DNA of 64,000 nucleotides from Burkholderia singularis (GTDB lineage Bacteria; Pseudomonadota; Gammaproteobacteria; Burkholderiales; Burkholderiaceae), in NCBI RefSeq assembly GCF_900176645.1, contig NZ_FXAN01000045.1, positions 1 to 64,000 on the forward strand. The letters run 5' to 3'. The notes beneath the pieces were generated by a model that had not been told where the DNA came from, did not search any database, and worked only from the letters and a program-made list of their open reading frames with translations. A program made the translations under genes and the position numbers. Shown in pieces: positions 1 to 7,949 of this stretch (its first letter is position 1; the number at the start of each line of letters is the position of its first letter).

Positions 1-63
1 GGGATCCAGGCGGGTGGGGTCGGGGGGGATTCGGTTGTCTTCCCTTTTGATGCGCTGGGGTGA
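1..63 (+). CDS. C-terminal end of an unidentified protein (partial)
   Basis: An open frame enters from the left edge and stops with TGA at 61-63. It encodes about 20 residues ending VVFPFDALG. Its stop overlaps the GTG of the next small frame in a GTGA arrangement, typical of translational coupling, and this is the main reason to believe either is real. The visible part is too short to assign a family. An opposite-strand frame starting at 222 is also open to the edge, so strand choice is uncertain. Confidence 0.3.
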   Translation, partial: GIQAGGVGGDSVVFPFDALG

Positions 64-236
64 CGATTCCCGCGTCTGTTTTAGATGTTGGACGACGCCC
101 TTCTTCAGTGCCTGAGGTGCTTGGGCTGGCGCAGGCCAATCTGCGCCGGATGGCCGACTCTTTCGATGATCAAACTGAATCGATGCTTGCTCGATCTGCC
201 TTGAACCTACTGCTATCGACATTCAAAAACTCCTAA
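60..236 (+). CDS. Small hypothetical protein (58 aa), coupled to the preceding gene
   Basis: GTG start at 60 overlaps the preceding stop as GTGA; the frame ends at TAA 234-236. The product is short and mostly helical by eye, with an amphipathic stretch LGLAQANLRRMADS and a leucine-rich C-terminus ending LLSTFKNS. No family was recognised. No clear Shine-Dalgarno is seen, which fits re-initiation from the upstream gene. The competing minus-strand frame (ATG at 222-220, preceded by TTAGGAG) is Pro/Gln/Arg-rich and looks less protein-like, but cannot be excluded. Confidence 0.35.
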   Translation: MTIPASVLDVGRRPSSVPEVLGLAQANLRRMADSFDDQTESMLARSALNLLLSTFKNS

Positions 237-615
237 GGAAACTCCAAATTTTCCCTCTACCTATGCGCGAATAATGGGTGAAGGGAAGAGGCGCAGCTCA
301 GGAGGCTAATGGATATAACGACGAAACCCGCGTCACTGCCCGAAAGCATCGCTCGTCGAGCGAAAGCGGGCGGTTTATCGCCATATTTAATTCCGCCATT
401 TTTGATGGCCGTCTCATCGCGGTTTTTCGTCGCGATGGTCAGTTTGACTAAATGTGCTGCGAATTTTTCGAGTGCCGGGATGTCGGGAAAAGCAGGGTGT
501 TGGGTGATTTTGACGAGTCGGAAAATCCGTGAAGCGTGACGGCGCGCGGATACTTGCTGAAAACGCGCGAGCGCACGCCGCCGGTGCAGCCGACCCGCCG
601 TCGTCGCTCGCCGCG
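237..615. other. Intergenic region at the end of the six-gene operon
   Basis: No convincing gene. An ATG at 309 follows AGGAGG closely and opens a 76-codon frame, but its composition is unlike neighbouring proteins. A short inverted repeat (ATCGCG...CGCGAT, about 416-436) could form a hairpin. The region lies downstream of the minus-strand operon ending at 616, so it may hold that operon's terminator, although no classic stem with a T-run was found. Confidence 0.4.
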
Positions 616-1863
616 CTAATCAGCCGCCTGCTCCGCTGGATCGGTCCGGCCCGCTTGCTTCCACTTCGCCGAGTACCGGAAATGGCTGCCCACCTCGATC
701 GCGACGCCCAATGCGATACCGCAAGCCGCGACCAGCAGTCCGACATGCCGGAACGCAATCTGATCGGCAAGCCAACCGGTCAGCAATGCGAAGAAGACGA
801 GCAAGCCGGTTCCGATCGCATTGCTGCCGGCCGTCAGCGTGACGATATCTTCCGGTTCGCTGGTTTGGATCAGCGCCGATTGCGCTGCTGTAAACGCAAC
901 TTCGAACAAGAAGATGAACGCGAAGTAAAGCGCGAGCAATTGCGTGCGCGATTGCGCGAAGGTCGTTGCATAAAGGCTCGCCGATGCCAGAAGGTTGACG
1001 GCGAAGCCGAAATGGCCGAGCTTCACGAGCTTCGGCATGATCGACACGGCGAGTGCGCCGAGCACGATCGCAATGCCGCTTGCGACCTGCAATTGCATGA
1101 CCGCGGTATCGGACAACGCCATCGTCCGGATCGGCAGGATGGTGCGCGCGGCGTTGTGAAAACCTTGGAATACGCCGGTTGCGACACACAGATAGCAGAA
1201 CGCGCTGAACAGCGCGCGGTGCTTCATGGCTGCGGCGGCGGCCGACGCGATCGCGCCGCGCGCAACAGGTGCAGCGCGCCGCTGCGGTGTCACGTTCGGT
1301 AGTAATGCGTAGCAACTCGCCGAGAACACGAATGCAGCCGCGCTGATCTGTGCGACGCCGAGCAACGACACGCGGCTCACGAGCACGCTGCCAAGCACGC
1401 CGCCAAGCACGCCGCCCAGGTAATACGACAGATTGAATGTCGATGATGCCAGTTCAAGCTGACGGCCTTCGAACAAGTATTTGACCATCACCACGCGGCT
1501 CGTTTTCGTGATCGCTTCGACAAAACCGCGCAGCAGGAAGCAACCAAGCACAGGTATCACCCAGCCGTGCGCGAGCAACAGCCCGATCGTCAATGACAGC
1601 ACGGCGCCGCTCAGATCGCTGGTTACGATGGTGCGACGCAAGCCGGCGGTCTCGCAGATGCGCCGGATCGTCGAGACGAGCAGCACCGGCAGGATCCATT
1701 GGAACGCAAACACCGACGCCGCGCCGATGCCTGAACCATGCACGCGGACCAGATTGGACGACACCGCGAGCAACAGAAAGAACGTGCCGGTGGCGCTGAC
1801 CAGCATCGCCAGCCATAGCAGCAGGAACCGTCGGTCGCGCGCGAGGAGTAGCCAATCCCGCAT
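616..1863 (-). CDS. MFS transporter, probable exporter of the operon's product
   Basis: A 415-residue, strongly hydrophobic protein with about 12 predicted membrane segments, most like drug or siderophore exporters of the major facilitator superfamily (EntS/DHA1-like). Translation starts at ATG 1863 behind AGGACAACT, a clear ribosome binding site, 12 nt after the stop of the ATP-grasp gene. As the last gene of a tight six-gene minus-strand operon it most likely exports the small molecule made by the other five enzymes, or protects the producer from it. That role is inferred from position; the substrate cannot be read from sequence. Confidence 0.8.
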   Translation of the reverse strand: MRDWLLLARDRRFLLLWLAMLVSATGTFFLLLAVSSNLVRVHGSGIGAASVFAFQWILPVLLVSTIRRICETAGLRRTIVTSDLSGAVLSLTIGLLLAHGWVIPVLGCFLLRGFVEAITKTSRVVMVKYLFEGRQLELASSTFNLSYYLGGVLGGVLGSVLVSRVSLLGVAQISAAAFVFSASCYALLPNVTPQRRAAPVARGAIASAAAAAMKHRALFSAFCYLCVATGVFQGFHNAARTILPIRTMALSDTAVMQLQVASGIAIVLGALAVSIMPKLVKLGHFGFAVNLLASASLYATTFAQSRTQLLALYFAFIFLFEVAFTAAQSALIQTSEPEDIVTLTAGSNAIGTGLLVFFALLTGWLADQIAFRHVGLLVAACGIALGVAIEVGSHFRYSAKWKQAGRTDPAEQAAD

Positions 1864-1875
1864 AGTTGTCCTTTC

Positions 1876-3159
1876 TCAATCGTTGATTTCGACCAGCTTG
1901 ATGCCCAGCACCCGCTCCACGTCCGCGTGCACTTGCGCGACCTGGCGTACCACGTCCGTGTAATTGTCCGCGGTCATGCGCACCACGCCGTGAACGCCAT
2001 AGTTGTTGTCCATTTTACGCAGCGCCATTCCGGCGCGGATATCCGAGCTGCCGGAATGCAGCCGCGGGAGAAACGCATCGAACCAGTCGGCCGGCAGATC
2101 GTCGCGCACCACGCAGTCGCGCTCGGCCGCGATGAACGAATGGCTCGCGGCCGTCAGCGTTGGCAGGCGCTCGATGTTCAGGCGCTCGCCCAGGTAGACG
2201 CGCACCAGCAGCTCAAACAGGTTGACGCCGCTCGATGCGCGAATCAGATCCGGAATCGAGCCGCCGGCGATGCGCGGATTGACTTCGACGAGCTGCGGGC
2301 CGTCATGAGTGTAGATGAATTCGACGTGGAAGATCCCGAGATCCAGCCCGAGCGTGCGCACTACGCGGATCGCATAATCGGCCGCCGCCGCGTATTGCTC
2401 GTCGCTCAGACCGGACGGAATCGTCGAGCCCATTTCGAGGATCGGATTGTGGCGGCCGGTCTTGCGCCGCACGATCGCAAGCGGTGCCCATTCGCCGTGG
2501 GCGCTCGCCGCGACTTCGATCGAGAACAGCGGCCCGAGCGCGATCTCTTCGATGATGAACGCGAGCGAGACTTCGTCCTTCAGGCCATCCTCCAGTGCGT
2601 CGAATTCCCTGACCGCTTGCTCGAAGTGCGCGGCGAGCCCGGCGTCGTCGTGAACCACCGAGGTCAGGATCTTGCCCATGCCGGTGGCCGGCTTGACGAT
2701 CGCCGGATAGCCGATCCTAGTGAGTGCGTGCCGTGCTGCGTCGAGCGACGTGACGAACGCGTATTTGACGCACGGCACGCCCGCTGCCGAGAGTAGATCG
2801 CGGCACGTTGCCTTGTTGCGGGCATTTTGAATGCCGGCGACGCTGGTGCCGCGCAGTTTTGCGCGCTCGGCCGCGATCGCGGCGGGCAGCGCACACATGT
2901 GCAGCGCGCTGAGCACCGTATCGACGCGGTGCTCGGCGGCGCATGCCGTGAGCGCCGCGTGAACGGCGTCGGCGTTTTGCGTGTCGGCGGCTTGCCAGGT
3001 GAAATCGACAAGGCGCTTGCGCTCGCCCTTGGCGGTGTCGTCAAGCAGCCAGTCGAACTTGCCGGACGTGATCAGCGACACGGTATGGCCGAACCGCTTC
3101 GCGGCTTCCAGCGCTTGAAGGCCGGGGCGGGTCGTTTCGACGAAAACTAGGTGAGCCAT
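1876..3159 (-). CDS. ATP-grasp ligase (amino-acid/carboxylate ligase type)
   Basis: A 427-residue ATP-grasp enzyme. The N-terminal third is a Rossmann-like preATP-grasp region starting MAHLVFVETTRPG. The central motif PAIVKPATGMGK near residue 150 is the ATP-binding lysine loop, and VEFIYT...VEVNPRIAGG near 290-315 carries the Mg-binding Glu and Asn. Such enzymes activate a carboxylate as acyl phosphate and join it to an amine, often forming dipeptides or amides. The frame runs open upstream to 3657, but that extension lies over the neighbouring FAD gene; ATG 3159, 11 nt after that gene's stop, is the sensible start. Here it probably forms the final amide, or an amino-acid conjugate, of the unknown product. 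Confidence 0.85.
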   Translation of the reverse strand: MAHLVFVETTRPGLQALEAAKRFGHTVSLITSGKFDWLLDDTAKGERKRLVDFTWQAADTQNADAVHAALTACAAEHRVDTVLSALHMCALPAAIAAERAKLRGTSVAGIQNARNKATCRDLLSAAGVPCVKYAFVTSLDAARHALTRIGYPAIVKPATGMGKILTSVVHDDAGLAAHFEQAVREFDALEDGLKDEVSLAFIIEEIALGPLFSIEVAASAHGEWAPLAIVRRKTGRHNPILEMGSTIPSGLSDEQYAAAADYAIRVVRTLGLDLGIFHVEFIYTHDGPQLVEVNPRIAGGSIPDLIRASSGVNLFELLVRVYLGERLNIERLPTLTAASHSFIAAERDCVVRDDLPADWFDAFLPRLHSGSSDIRAGMALRKMDNNYGVHGVVRMTADNYTDVVRQVAQVHADVERVLGIKLVEIND

Positions 3160-3170
3160 GAGGGGGTAGT

Positions 3171-4415
3171 TTATTCGTATTCGTGGGTGGAAACAGAAAT
3201 ATCGGACGACGGCTCGTTCGGCGCAAGCCCCGGACCTTGCGGCTCGCGGCCGCCTGCGCGCAAAGCTTGCAGGATCTGGCCGCCGCGCAGCGCGTATTGT
3301 CCGGTGGGCGTCAGGCTGTTGTCGTCGTATGGGTATGGATTCATCCCCATCACGAAGAGCGGCAGCGTTCCGGCGCCGGGCACGCGCAGCCGGCCGGCGC
3401 GATCCGTCTCTACGATGCCGCCTGCCGCGCACATTGGCACGTCGACGCCGTCGACGGTAAGCGGCAGCACGTTGCTTTCGTAGCCGAGCGCCTGAACGAT
3501 GTAGTCGGCTGCGTCCAGTTTCGGTGCGGCCGCCGCGATCGACGGCGCGCGCAGCAATGTGAAGCCGGACACGCGGCCCGCCGCGATGTCGACGAACGTG
3601 GCGCGCGCCGCATGGCGCAGGCCGGAGTAGCGGAACACGTTGCCGGTTTCGGGGCACTGATTGAGCGCCGGATCGGGCACGGCTTCCAGTGGATGATGAG
3701 GCTCGGCCGCGTATTCGTCGAAATTGCGGTAGAACAGCTTGACCGGGCCACGGTGCTGCAGCGTCACGGTGCTGCCGGCCGCCAGCGCACCCGGCGCGCG
3801 CAACAGATTCGCGATCGCATACGCGCTATGTGAGCCGCCGACGATATGCACGTTGACCGGTGCCTCGCGCCAGCGGGCGGGCACGCCGTGTTCGACGATG
3901 TGCCGGGACAAGAGCAGCTTGTCGCGCCAGCGTGCCAATTCGGCGTGCGGCCGTTCGCGGATGCCGGTGGCCAGCACCGCCATATGCGTATGAATGCGCG
4001 TGCCGTCGTCGAGATGCACGGTCGCTGCGTCGTGCTCCACGTCGATGCGCATCGCCCGGCGGCGTTGCCATACACGCGTCGCGCCCAATTGATCGCGGAT
4101 CGCGTCGCCAAACGGACGCAGCGCGTTCGCGAGCCGCGCGAGCGGGAAGCTGCCGGCTGACTGGCGCAGCAAGGTCACGTCGGCGTGGCGCAGCGCACCG
4201 CCGAATGCGCGCTCGGGGTGGACCCAGCCGAAGAAATCCGAGCCGTAGGAGTTCGAATCGATCCGATACGACGCGAAGCTGCCCGGACCGAGACGGTCTC
4301 CGGCATCGACGACGCCGATCCGGCATTCGAGCAAATCGGGATTGGCGCTCAGCAGGCCGGTGCCGCGCAGTCCGCATCCCACCAGTAGCAAGTCGAGGGC
4401 TTGATCGGGTTTCAT
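3171..4415 (-). CDS. FAD/NAD(P)-binding oxidoreductase resembling N-hydroxylating monooxygenases
   Basis: About 414 residues. The N-terminus LLLVGCGLRGTG is an FAD Rossmann loop. ATGIRERP near residue 150 is the second conserved flavoprotein segment, and VHIVGGSHSAYAIANLL near 185 is a second nucleotide-binding loop like that of ornithine/lysine N-monooxygenases. The C-terminal ALGYES segment also fits flavoprotein monooxygenases. The family match is to the broad FAD/NAD(P)-binding superfamily; N-hydroxylation is an inference. Start choice is weak: ATGs at 4445, 4427 and 4415 all lack a good ribosome site, and 4415 (MKPDQALD) sits just before the FAD loop. It is the fourth gene of the operon. 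Confidence 0.75.
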   Translation of the reverse strand: MKPDQALDLLLVGCGLRGTGLLSANPDLLECRIGVVDAGDRLGPGSFASYRIDSNSYGSDFFGWVHPERAFGGALRHADVTLLRQSAGSFPLARLANALRPFGDAIRDQLGATRVWQRRRAMRIDVEHDAATVHLDDGTRIHTHMAVLATGIRERPHAELARWRDKLLLSRHIVEHGVPARWREAPVNVHIVGGSHSAYAIANLLRAPGALAAGSTVTLQHRGPVKLFYRNFDEYAAEPHHPLEAVPDPALNQCPETGNVFRYSGLRHAARATFVDIAAGRVSGFTLLRAPSIAAAAPKLDAADYIVQALGYESNVLPLTVDGVDVPMCAAGGIVETDRAGRLRVPGAGTLPLFVMGMNPYPYDDNSLTPTGQYALRGGQILQALRAGGREPQGPGLAPNEPSSDISVSTHEYE

Positions 4416-4470
4416 GGTTGCTGGCATTGGTACGCGACGGCGCATGACCGTCGCGTGCCTGCTTTGCCGT

Positions 4471-5529
4471 TCAGGCTGCGAGCGAAGCGGGCTGAACCGT
4501 CGGCAGCATGACCATCATCCTGTCGCAGACTTCGGCCGCATGTTCGAGCCGGCGCGCCATGCCGAGCGCGATCGGCGCGAGCAGTTCGGGCTGCTTGTCG
4601 AGCAACGGCAGTACCACTTCGTTCATCCATCCGTGTGCGTGCTCCACGTCGACCACGGTGTGTTCGAGCAGATAGCGCATCCGGTCATCCGCCCAGCCGA
4701 CCCGGCGCCAACCCATGATCTGCTGGTCCAGGCGGCCTGGCACCATCAATTCGGTCGCGAGCATCATGCCGATTGCCTGCGGCAGCAACGCGCGATTGAA
4801 CACGGCGTGGAAGTACATGTTGGCAAGTCGCAGCTCTTCGACGCAGAAGCGTTCGATCTGCGACAGATAAACGTCGTCGACTTCGTCGAGCGCGCTCGTC
4901 ATGTCCAGGCGCAGTTGCCGGTGCATAGCGGCCGTTTCGCCGCGGCCCATTTCATCCCAGAAGTTCTTCGAAAATTCCGATTTGGCCGCGCCGTAGACGC
5001 CCGGCAGCATTTTGGCGAGGATGTCGCCGAAATGGATGTCGAACGGCGTTTCTTGAATCAGGAATTCGCGCAGTTGCGCGTAGCTTGCGGTGTCGCGCAA
5101 AAAGGCGAAGAGCGGGTGGCCGACGTTCGAGCGATGCGCTTGACAATGCCGTGTCGCCCACGCTTCGAAATCGGCCGGCGCGGGCAATGGGCCGAAGAAA
5201 TCGCAATAACACGCGGTTTCGCGTTCGGACCACGCATCCTCGAACATTTGCCGTAGCCGGTCGAAGCGGTGATGATCGAGATTGCGCCAGCCGGGTGTCC
5301 ACGGCGCGGCGATCCGGCCGGCATACAACGCGTAGAGGACGCGGTGCAACGCCATCTCGGCGCTGGCCTGTCTTTCGTCCGGCGTGCCGAACGCCGCCCT
5401 GCAGGCATCCTCGGCTGCCTGGAACAGGCGCTGCCACTCCTGCTCGGTCGAGACGGCCTCGATGCCGAGAAACAGCGGCCAGACGGGATGGCTCGTCGTT
5501 GCTTGGGAATGCGCGATCATGGGAGTCAT
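4471..5529 (-). CDS. Haem-oxygenase-like diiron oxidase (HDO family)
   Basis: A 352-residue all-helical protein of the iron-containing redox family related to UndA, BesC and the central domain of SznF. Candidate diiron ligands are visible: Glu160 and His166 in QETPFDIHFGD, Glu193 in WDEMGRGE, Glu260 in ATELMVPG, and the family signature His290-x3-Asp294-x2-His297 in HTVVDVEHAHGW. Members use O2 to cleave C-C bonds of amino acids or fatty acids, or to oxidise nitrogen. ATG 5529 follows GAGAGACAACC. It lies between the acyltransferase and flavoprotein genes, so it probably transforms an amino-acid intermediate. The exact reaction is not predictable from sequence. Confidence 0.85.
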   Translation of the reverse strand: MTPMIAHSQATTSHPVWPLFLGIEAVSTEQEWQRLFQAAEDACRAAFGTPDERQASAEMALHRVLYALYAGRIAAPWTPGWRNLDHHRFDRLRQMFEDAWSERETACYCDFFGPLPAPADFEAWATRHCQAHRSNVGHPLFAFLRDTASYAQLREFLIQETPFDIHFGDILAKMLPGVYGAAKSEFSKNFWDEMGRGETAAMHRQLRLDMTSALDEVDDVYLSQIERFCVEELRLANMYFHAVFNRALLPQAIGMMLATELMVPGRLDQQIMGWRRVGWADDRMRYLLEHTVVDVEHAHGWMNEVVLPLLDKQPELLAPIALGMARRLEHAAEVCDRMMVMLPTVQPASLAA

Positions 5530-5547
5530 GGTTGTCTCTCGATTTCG

Positions 5548-6936
5548 TTAGTTGTGTTGAAGCAATTGCGTATTCAGCCACTCGGCGACTTCATCCTCGG
5601 TGAAGAGCGACTGATTGAGGGCGCGGTGATAATCGGCGATGCAGCGGCGCAGATCGTCGTGTGCCGATGCGCTGCGCCGTTTCCACTCGGCTTCGAGCAG
5701 CGGATACAGCCGATCCGCAAGCTCGGCGGTCGGTTCGAGTCCGTGAGGCTCGAGCAAGCGGGTTTCCCGCAAAAAGCGCAGCAAACCATCCCGTCCACTG
5801 CGCACGCCGAACATCTTGACGAGACTTGAGCCGATCTCGTGCGGATCGAGGATGTCGAAAATCGTCGGTGCTTTGGCGAGCAGCTCGGTGCGTATGCCGC
5901 TCTGGATGCTGTGCGTGATCACGCCGGTGATCGCTTGCGCGGGATTCTCAAGCAATCCGTACAATCGTTCGCTGAGCCGGCTCAAAGCGAACAGGCCACG
6001 GTAGTCGAAGCCCGCGAGTTTGATGCCGTACAGCTTGCGCAATGCCATTGCCACTTCGGCAAGCGCCGGATGGCCGGCGCGATTCGCGAAGCCGCCAACC
6101 GACACGTCGACGCCCTGCAAGCCGAGCGACAGGCCCACGATCGCATTGCTCGTTGCCATGCCGAAATCGTCATGGAAATGGCCGTAGAAGCGCAGTGCCG
6201 GATGGCGCGTGACGAGCGTGCCGACGGTCTGCTCGAGTTGATGCGGCAGGCAGGTACCGGCGGTATCGACGAGCCGCACCTGTTCGAAGCCATGCCGGGC
6301 GACGAGATCGACCGCATTGACGAGATGGCCGTGGTCTGCGCGAAATGCATCGAGCAGACCGATCATCACGCCACCGCCTCGAAAGCGTTTGAGCGTCGGC
6401 AGAAACGCGTCGAGCCACTGTAGATTGAAATCGCGCCGCTCGGCCGTGGTGTGGGCGTCCCAATCGGCCTGATCGAAATCGATCGCGCAATCCTTGCGCA
6501 GAATCACCGGGAACAGATGTTGGACTTGTTGATCGGAGACCGAATGAATCGCGATCAGCCACACCGAATCCAGCGGCAGGCCATGTTCGTGCGCGATCCC
6601 GTCGAGTGCCGCGAACGATTGCTCCATCGTGATGCCGACATGCGAGATCACCATGAAGCGCACATGCGCGGCAATCCGGCCTGCCTGCTGCCGGCGCAGC
6701 AATTCGGCGAGGAACGCGATGTTGTGCGGGACGTCCGGAAACATGCCCACCACGATCGTGCGCACGCCGCACGCGGCAATGGCTTCCGCAAGATCGCATT
6801 TCGCTTCGATCGTCGGTGGCACGGTTGCGCGCTCGGCGCCTTCGCGCAGCGATTCGTCCATCAAATCGATATCGGACTTGAAGTAATACGTGCGTTCCGG
6901 CAGCACCATGCGTGTAATGCTCGAAGCGGTGCTCAT
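5548..6936 (-). CDS. DRE-TIM acyltransferase/lyase (homocitrate or isopropylmalate synthase-like)
   Basis: A 462-residue TIM-barrel protein of the HMGL-like family. The signature DESLREGAER near residue 28 replaces the usual DGTLRDG, and YGHFHDDFG (near residue 250) supplies the HxH metal ligands. Family members condense acetyl-CoA with a 2-oxoacid or run the reverse lyase reaction. There is no leucine or lysine pathway gene nearby, so it is not a housekeeping LeuA. It starts at ATG 6936, overlapping the previous stop as ATGA. In this operon it probably makes or cleaves the carbon skeleton of the unknown metabolite. The divergent first motif suggests an unusual substrate. Confidence 0.8.
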   Translation of the reverse strand: MSTASSITRMVLPERTYYFKSDIDLMDESLREGAERATVPPTIEAKCDLAEAIAACGVRTIVVGMFPDVPHNIAFLAELLRRQQAGRIAAHVRFMVISHVGITMEQSFAALDGIAHEHGLPLDSVWLIAIHSVSDQQVQHLFPVILRKDCAIDFDQADWDAHTTAERRDFNLQWLDAFLPTLKRFRGGGVMIGLLDAFRADHGHLVNAVDLVARHGFEQVRLVDTAGTCLPHQLEQTVGTLVTRHPALRFYGHFHDDFGMATSNAIVGLSLGLQGVDVSVGGFANRAGHPALAEVAMALRKLYGIKLAGFDYRGLFALSRLSERLYGLLENPAQAITGVITHSIQSGIRTELLAKAPTIFDILDPHEIGSSLVKMFGVRSGRDGLLRFLRETRLLEPHGLEPTAELADRLYPLLEAEWKRRSASAHDDLRRCIADYHRALNQSLFTEDEVAEWLNTQLLQHN

Positions 6937-7949
6937 GCGGCCACCTCGTCTGTCGCACGCGTGCGATGGTCGGTATCGACGGCGTAGCCGTTGGCGCGCA
7001 TCCAGTCGTCGTCGAGGAATTTACTCAGATACATATTGCCCGAGTCGGGCAGGATCACCACGATGTTCTTGCCCGGATAGCGGGCGCTGATGCGCGTGGC
7101 GACCGACATCGCGCTGCCGCTCGATCCTCCGCACAGAATCCCTTCTTCGCGCACGAGGCGGCGCGCCATCACGAACGATTCGCGATCGTCGACCTGGACG
7201 ATGTCGTCGATCACGCTGAAATCGACGGCCTTGACCAGATAATCCTCGCCGATGCCCTCGACCTGGTAGGTATGCGGCGTGCTCAGACGCCGGTGATGGA
7301 AGTATTCGTAGAACACGCTGCCGATCGGATCGACGCCAATGATCTGCACATTGGGATTGCGCTCTTTCAGATAGCGCCCAATGCCGCTGATCGTGCCGCC
7401 GGTTCCAATGCCGGAAACCAGAACGTCGATTTCCCCTTCGGTTTGCTCCCATATTTCGGGGCCGGTGCTCATATAGTGCGCTTCGGCATTCAGCGGGTTG
7501 TTGTATTGATCGGGGTAGATCGCGTGCGGCGTCGTCGAGGCGATTTGCCGGGCGACGCTGTAGTAGCTGCGAGGATCGGCGGCGTCGACTGCGGTGGGCG
7601 CCACGACGACTTGCGTGCCATAGGCCCGCATTCGAGAGATTTTTTCGCGGCTCATCTTGTCAGGAATGGTGACGATGCAACGCAGGCCATGTGCTGCCGC
7701 CACCATGCTGAGTGCCGCGCCGGTATTGCCGGACGAATTCTCCACCAACACCGAATCCTGCGTGAGTTCGCCGCTTTCCTGCATGCGCTTAACCAGATGC
7801 TTGACCAGGCGATCCTTGATGCTGCCCCCGGGGTTCATGAACTCGAGTTTGGCGTAGATGTTTGCAACATGCCCCTCGCCGAGTAACCGATTGATCTTGA
7901 CGAGTGGGGTATGGCCGATCGCATCGAGAATCGATTCTGAAGCCTTCAT
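6933..7949 (-). CDS. PLP-dependent cysteine synthase/CBS-like beta-replacement enzyme
   Basis: First gene of the operon, 338 residues, fold type II PLP enzyme. ILDAIGHTPLVKIN opens the protein; Lys45 in NPGGSIKDR is the PLP lysine, followed by SSGNTG, the phosphate loop GTGGTISG and GGSSGSA near the C-terminus. Members (CysK/CysM, CBS, SbnA, DcsD) replace the beta-substituent of serine, O-acetylserine or O-phosphoserine. The start at 7949 is fixed by GGAGT six bases upstream; a longer frame to 8054 lacks support. Heading a biosynthetic operon, it likely makes a beta-substituted alanine, or diaminopropionate-type building block, rather than bulk cysteine. Confidence 0.85.
   Translation of the reverse strand: MKASESILDAIGHTPLVKINRLLGEGHVANIYAKLEFMNPGGSIKDRLVKHLVKRMQESGELTQDSVLVENSSGNTGAALSMVAAAHGLRCIVTIPDKMSREKISRMRAYGTQVVVAPTAVDAADPRSYYSVARQIASTTPHAIYPDQYNNPLNAEAHYMSTGPEIWEQTEGEIDVLVSGIGTGGTISGIGRYLKERNPNVQIIGVDPIGSVFYEYFHHRRLSTPHTYQVEGIGEDYLVKAVDFSVIDDIVQVDDRESFVMARRLVREEGILCGGSSGSAMSVATRISARYPGKNIVVILPDSGNMYLSKFLDDDWMRANGYAVDTDHRTRATDEVAA

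Noticed and set aside
1-222. Minus-strand frame starting at 222 with TTAGGAG, open to the edge
   Set aside because: Composition (Pro/Gln/Arg/Lys-rich, no hydrophobic core) looks antisense; the plus-strand pair with GTGA overlap is more gene-like. Not excluded.
309-539. 76-codon frame with AGGAGG just before its ATG
   Set aside because: Spacing to the ATG is short, residues look random, and no family features are seen; kept only as part of the gap description.
1876-3657. 593-codon version of the ATP-grasp gene
   Set aside because: The extra 166 residues are the FAD gene read in another frame; ATG 3159 gives a normal ATP-grasp N-terminus.
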